DNA of 64,000 bases from Andalucia godoyi (taxonomy: Eukaryota > Discoba > Jakobea > Jakobida > Andaluciidae): NCBI GenBank assembly GCA_009859145.1, contig VRVR01000008.1, forward strand, positions 257,494 through 321,493. Reading direction: 5' to 3'. The notes beneath the pieces were generated by a model. It saw only the letters and a program-made list of their open reading frames with translations. It made no database searches and had not been told where the DNA came from. Shown here one piece after another: positions 60,808-64,000 of this stretch. The stretch's first letter is position 1. Each line of letters begins with the position of its first letter. The translations under genes and the position numbers were made by a program.

Positions 60808-62553
60808 ATGGTTTCTTCGGTATGGGAGAGTCTTGTGTCGCTGATTATTCGTCCTCAGCGCGCAGTGTATGACGCGAGTTTGAATCTTGGATCCAAGTTT
60901 TTCTGGCTTGAAGGCCGTCTTTTCCAGCGGATTGACTTTACACTTTGTAATCCTCGGAGTCTAAAGATTGAGTGTTCGTTCTTCTGTGAAGTGAAGAACC
61001 ACGATTCTGTCTCTTCTCATTCTCATTGTCATTCTAATTCACATTTTCGTACTCATAATCATCACGGGCATGGGCAGAGTGCGAAATCGAGTCGGATTGA
61101 AGGAGTTCCGAGTGTTGATAACGCGGATGTGAGACCATGTGTGATTTACTGTCATGGGAACTGCGGGTGTCGGTGCGATGGGATTGAGGCTGCGCGGGTG
61201 CTGCTGCCTTCCGGGCTGCACTTGTTGGTGTTTGATTTCACTGGGTCTGGAGTTTCCGAGGGCGAGTACGTTTCGCTCGGGTATTTTGAGAAGGAGGACT
61301 TGACGACGGTGTGTTCCTACGCTCGCGCGCATCTGCCGGTATCCACAATTGGGTTGTGGGGTCGCTCGATGGGGGCGGCGACGGCTATCATGTATGCTGC
61401 AGAAGACCCGTCGATTGCTGGGATCGTACTGGACTCGCCATTTGCAAAGCTGACGCAAATCATGCACGAAATGGTCAAGTCATACAAGGGGTGGATCCCG
61501 TCCATGCTCATTGCGGTTGCGATCAAGGCCATGCGAAAGTCAATCAAGGCGAGAGCAAAGTTTGACATTTTCGAGTGCGATCCGCTGCAGTATGCGCCAC
61601 TTTGCTTTGTCCCTGCGCTCTTTGGACACGCCACGGGCGACGAGTTTGTCAAGATCCACCATTCAGAGGCGGTCTTTTCTGCATACGGTGGCGACAAAAA
61701 CTTCGTGAGGCTGCCGGGAGACCACAATTCAGAGCGTCCTGACTTTTGGCTCGACTCCGTTTGCATCTTCTTCTACAATACACTCGTACTACCGGCTTCC
61801 TCTTTTGGAGATGCTCTCCACCATCGGCGACCAGCCGCAGGATTTTCCACGTCTCCGTCTTTTATCTCTTCCGGTCCATCATCGTCGTCGACAAGCCAGA
61901 CGACGGGTAGTAGCAGCGACGGTCTTCATGACAGCAACAGTGCGAGTCATGCTCGGTCGAATTCGAACCCTGCGAACCTCGCCGTGAATGGAAAGCCGCC
62001 GTTGCCACTTCACATCGCAGTACCCTCTCCATCGCCAAAGTCTTCGCTGAGCGCAGATTCATATCATTCGCCGCTTGACGAACGCCGCGAGATAGCAAAA
62101 CACTTGGAAATTGCATCTCCCAAAATGGCGCATATCTTCTTGTCACACGATGCGGATCCAATGCTGGGGACTGCCTCCAGAGTGCGCGCACAGACCGATG
62201 AAACATTTGGCGCGATGATTGTTTCTCCGCGGTTCCGAGTTGCGCCCAGTGTCCGCTTTGACGATTCCGAACAGCTCAACAACGAGATGGAGCTCCAAGC
62301 TTCTCTCCGGGATTTCTACTCCCATGCCGGCCCAGAGTCGCCTTCGATCCGACAAATGCCGGATTCGGTCCTTGTATCTTCAAGATCACAGTCTCCACTC
62401 TGCGACCCATCTCTCGAAGATGACCTCATGTCGTCCTTTCAGCAAGTCCAGTTGGCAAGAGACGCGTTTGAGACTGCAAAACGGACGCAGCACATCCAGG
62501 GTTCCCCAGCTCCATCGGACTCGAGCTCTCTCTCACTATCCCCAAATTATTAG
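60808..62553 (+). CDS. Alpha/beta hydrolase (BEM46/ABHD13/ABHD17-like) with disordered tail
   Basis: 581 residues from ATG 60808. The hydrolase fold fills about residues 110-325: oxyanion-side YCHGNCGCRCDG, VFDFTGSGVSEGEYVSLGY, nucleophile elbow GRSMGAATAIMYA (Ser), IVLDSPFA, acid in GHATGDEFV (Asp), and base in LPGDHNSERP (His). All triad positions are present. The family includes serine hydrolases acting on acylated proteins or lipids; the substrate here is unknown. A His-rich insertion (HSHCHSNSHFRTHNHHGHG) precedes the core at about 71-90. The C-terminal ~250 residues are Ser/Pro-rich and probably disordered, unusual in length for this family. No signal peptide. Confidence 0.88.
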   Translation: MVSSVWESLVSLIIRPQRAVYDASLNLGSKFFWLEGRLFQRIDFTLCNPRSLKIECSFFCEVKNHDSVSSHSHCHSNSHFRTHNHHGHGQSAKSSRIEGVPSVDNADVRPCVIYCHGNCGCRCDGIEAARVLLPSGLHLLVFDFTGSGVSEGEYVSLGYFEKEDLTTVCSYARAHLPVSTIGLWGRSMGAATAIMYAAEDPSIAGIVLDSPFAKLTQIMHEMVKSYKGWIPSMLIAVAIKAMRKSIKARAKFDIFECDPLQYAPLCFVPALFGHATGDEFVKIHHSEAVFSAYGGDKNFVRLPGDHNSERPDFWLDSVCIFFYNTLVLPASSFGDALHHRRPAAGFSTSPSFISSGPSSSSTSQTTGSSSDGLHDSNSASHARSNSNPANLAVNGKPPLPLHIAVPSPSPKSSLSADSYHSPLDERREIAKHLEIASPKMAHIFLSHDADPMLGTASRVRAQTDETFGAMIVSPRFRVAPSVRFDDSEQLNNEMELQASLRDFYSHAGPESPSIRQMPDSVLVSSRSQSPLCDPSLEDDLMSSFQQVQLARDAFETAKRTQHIQGSPAPSDSSSLSLSPNY

Positions 62554-62766
62554 TGTCTCCCAGACTCCTAGTCTCATCATAATCATATTAATTATGCCCA
62601 CCAACAGCGTCTTCGTGACGTAACAAACAAGAAAAACAACAATTACAACAGCAATAATAATGATGATGATTCAAGTTCCTGATTATCACGATGCACGACT
62701 TGAAAGTCCGGCAATAACCGCAAACGGAACCAGACAATCCGACGGTTTTTGGATTGTTGTTGTTGC

Positions 62767-62811
<45 letters not shown>

Positions 62812-62899
62812 TGTTGTTGTTATTCTTCTGATTAATGTATAAAGAATCCTGAGAAGGGAAAGAAAAAGGGAAGGAGAAGAAACCCGAGATTGGCAAGGA
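62554..62899. other. Spacer with (ATT)n microsatellite
   Basis: 346 bp between two genes on the plus strand. An ATT trinucleotide tract of about 44 bp lies at 62767-62810, flanked by GTT and AAT repeats. It is followed by an A/G-rich stretch just before the next ATG. No gene. Confidence 0.7.
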
Positions 62900-64000
62900 A
62901 TGTCTCGATTTTGCAAGGCGACGTGGGTTCATGATGCGATCAATGTAATCCGAGCAGACTACAAACGATCTTCCGATACGCATCTTCACAAACCGAGCCT
63001 TCCTCTTCTTGAGAGCGCGGGGATCCACATCTACCTAAAGGACGAATCGACACATCCGACAGGGTCTCTCAAGCACCGTCTTGCACGATCGCTCTTCCTA
63101 TACGCGCTATGCAACGGTTGGATCCATAATGGAACGACGATTATTGAAGCGTCGTCTGGGTCGACTGCAGTCTCCGAAGCGTACTTCGCACGTCTTTTGC
63201 AGCTTCCGTTTGTGGCGGTGATGCCGAAAACAACTTCGCCCGAAAAGATTGCGCAAATCGAGTTTTATGGCGGAAAGGCACATCTCGTGGACTCGGCCGC
63301 ATCAGTGATTCAGGAGTCTGAGATCCTGGCCAAGCAAACGGGGGGCCATTTTATGAACCAGTTTTTGTACGCAGAGCGTGCGACAGACTGGCGATCGAAC
63401 AACAACATTGCAGAGAGCATTCTTTCGCAGATGGAAAATGAGCTGTTTCCCACTCCGGCGGCGGTAATCGTGGGCGCAGGAACAGGAGGAACGGCTGCGA
63501 CAATCTCTCGATACTGCCGATTCTCCGCTGCGCGGACCCGTGTCATCGTTGCAGATCCTGAAAATTCAGTCTTTTTCAGCTGCTGGAAGCGCCACCACAA
63601 CATCGAGAGCACAGAAGGGGCGGAGGACAAGACGGCAACGGCAGAGGCAGGAGAAGGGGAAGGGAGAGTAATCCGCTCGTCAAGGGTCGAGGGGATTGGT
63701 CGTCTGAACTGCGAGCCCTCGTTTGTACCGGGGTGTGTGGACGGCATGGTCAAGGTCCCGGATGCTGCGTCGTTTGGAGCGATGCGAGTGTTGCATCATG
63801 TTATTGGAAAGCGGCCGGGGGGATCGTCTGGAACATGTTTTTATGCTACGCTGCTGGCGGCTCGCGACATGCTGGCAAAGGGCGAGCGGGGATCGCTCGT
63901 GACTCTTGTGTGCGACTCCGGCGAGCGCTACCTGCACACTTACTACAACGACTCGTGGCTTACCGACCAACGTATCAACATTGCGCCGTACGAACACCAA
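62900..64000 (+). CDS. PLP-dependent cysteine synthase/desulfhydrase family protein (Cds1-like), 3' end cut
   Basis: 367 codons from the ATG at 62900 to the window end without a stop. Fold-type II PLP enzyme. The PLP lysine lies in HPTGSLKHRLARSLF (Lys58), the substrate loop is EASSGSTAVSEAYFARLL, and the phosphate loop is VGAGTGGTAATIS. Other family blocks: MPKTTSPEKIAQIEFYGGKA, FLYAERATDWRSNNNIAESI, EPSFVPGCVDGMVKVPDAAS and VTLVCDSGERYLHTYYNDSW. These are typical of the bacterial/fungal Cds1 subgroup, which converts cysteine to H2S, pyruvate and ammonia, rather than of plant-type O-acetylserine lyases. A low-complexity Ala/Glu/Gly insertion sits near 238-252. Nearly the full family length is present. 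Confidence 0.92.
   Translation, partial: MSRFCKATWVHDAINVIRADYKRSSDTHLHKPSLPLLESAGIHIYLKDESTHPTGSLKHRLARSLFLYALCNGWIHNGTTIIEASSGSTAVSEAYFARLLQLPFVAVMPKTTSPEKIAQIEFYGGKAHLVDSAASVIQESEILAKQTGGHFMNQFLYAERATDWRSNNNIAESILSQMENELFPTPAAVIVGAGTGGTAATISRYCRFSAARTRVIVADPENSVFFSCWKRHHNIESTEGAEDKTATAEAGEGEGRVIRSSRVEGIGRLNCEPSFVPGCVDGMVKVPDAASFGAMRVLHHVIGKRPGGSSGTCFYATLLAARDMLAKGERGSLVTLVCDSGERYLHTYYNDSWLTDQRINIAPYEHQ

Overview
This is nuclear DNA from a gene-dense, intron-poor eukaryotic microbe, and it can be read almost entirely as single-exon genes. The evidence is eukaryote-only machinery: SBDS, TAF1, ASH2L, CPSF30, CCT2, MZT1, SNU114, DNA-PKcs and a tRNA-Leu with a Pol III T-run. Two short introns (119 and 122 nt), both starting GTATGY, can be defined from reading frame and protein homology. 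A four-TOG crescerin/TOGARAM1-like gene and EF-hand proteins that could be axonemal suggest a flagellated protist. I cannot name the species.

Layout. At 1-5 kb lie a 3'-truncated EF-hand gene, SBDS, a SpoU-type 2'-O-methyltransferase, tRNA-Leu(CAG), a putative mitochondrial protein and an EF-hand paralogue. At 5-16 kb lie TAF1, a secreted/lysosomal GH20 hexosaminidase, SDS22 (PP1 regulator) and GFAT. Upstream of GFAT is a 1.4-kb non-coding stretch with a duplicated block of about 120 bp. At 16.8-34 kb lie the DNA-PKcs gene (11.5 kb with its one intron), a V-ATPase Ac45-like subunit, MZT1, CCT2, an ASH2L-like SPRY protein and a CPSF30 with only four CCCH fingers. At 34.9-46.4 kb a single uninterrupted reading frame encodes an unrecognised 3839-residue protein. 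At 47-64 kb lie a TPR-like protein, the TOGARAM1-like gene, a second cytosolic-type GH20 enzyme, a small membrane protein, SNU114 with its 5' exon across an intron, an alpha/beta hydrolase with a disordered tail, and a PLP-dependent cysteine desulfhydrase-like gene that runs off the window.

Organisation. Genes alternate strands with short spacers. Divergent pairs (SBDS/SpoU, EF-hand/TAF1, GH20/SDS22, Ac45/MZT1, CCT2/ASH2L, giant gene/TPR, SNU114/hydrolase) leave 250-600 bp shared promoter regions. I see no operon logic, transposon, viral element or CRISPR array. Functional links are housekeeping: pre-mRNA processing (SNU114, CPSF30), transcription and chromatin (TAF1, ASH2L), microtubules (MZT1, TOGARAM1), amino-sugar metabolism (GFAT and two GH20 enzymes).

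The strongest leads are the 3839-residue protein with an N-myristoylation-type start followed by PH-like, TPR-like, LRR and long helical-repeat regions; a GH20 gene whose upstream hydrophobic leader is in frame but separated by one TGA; the missing first zinc finger of CPSF30; and the duplicated block upstream of GFAT. Several reading frames extend 5' only through GTG/TTG codons; I placed those starts at the first in-frame ATG.
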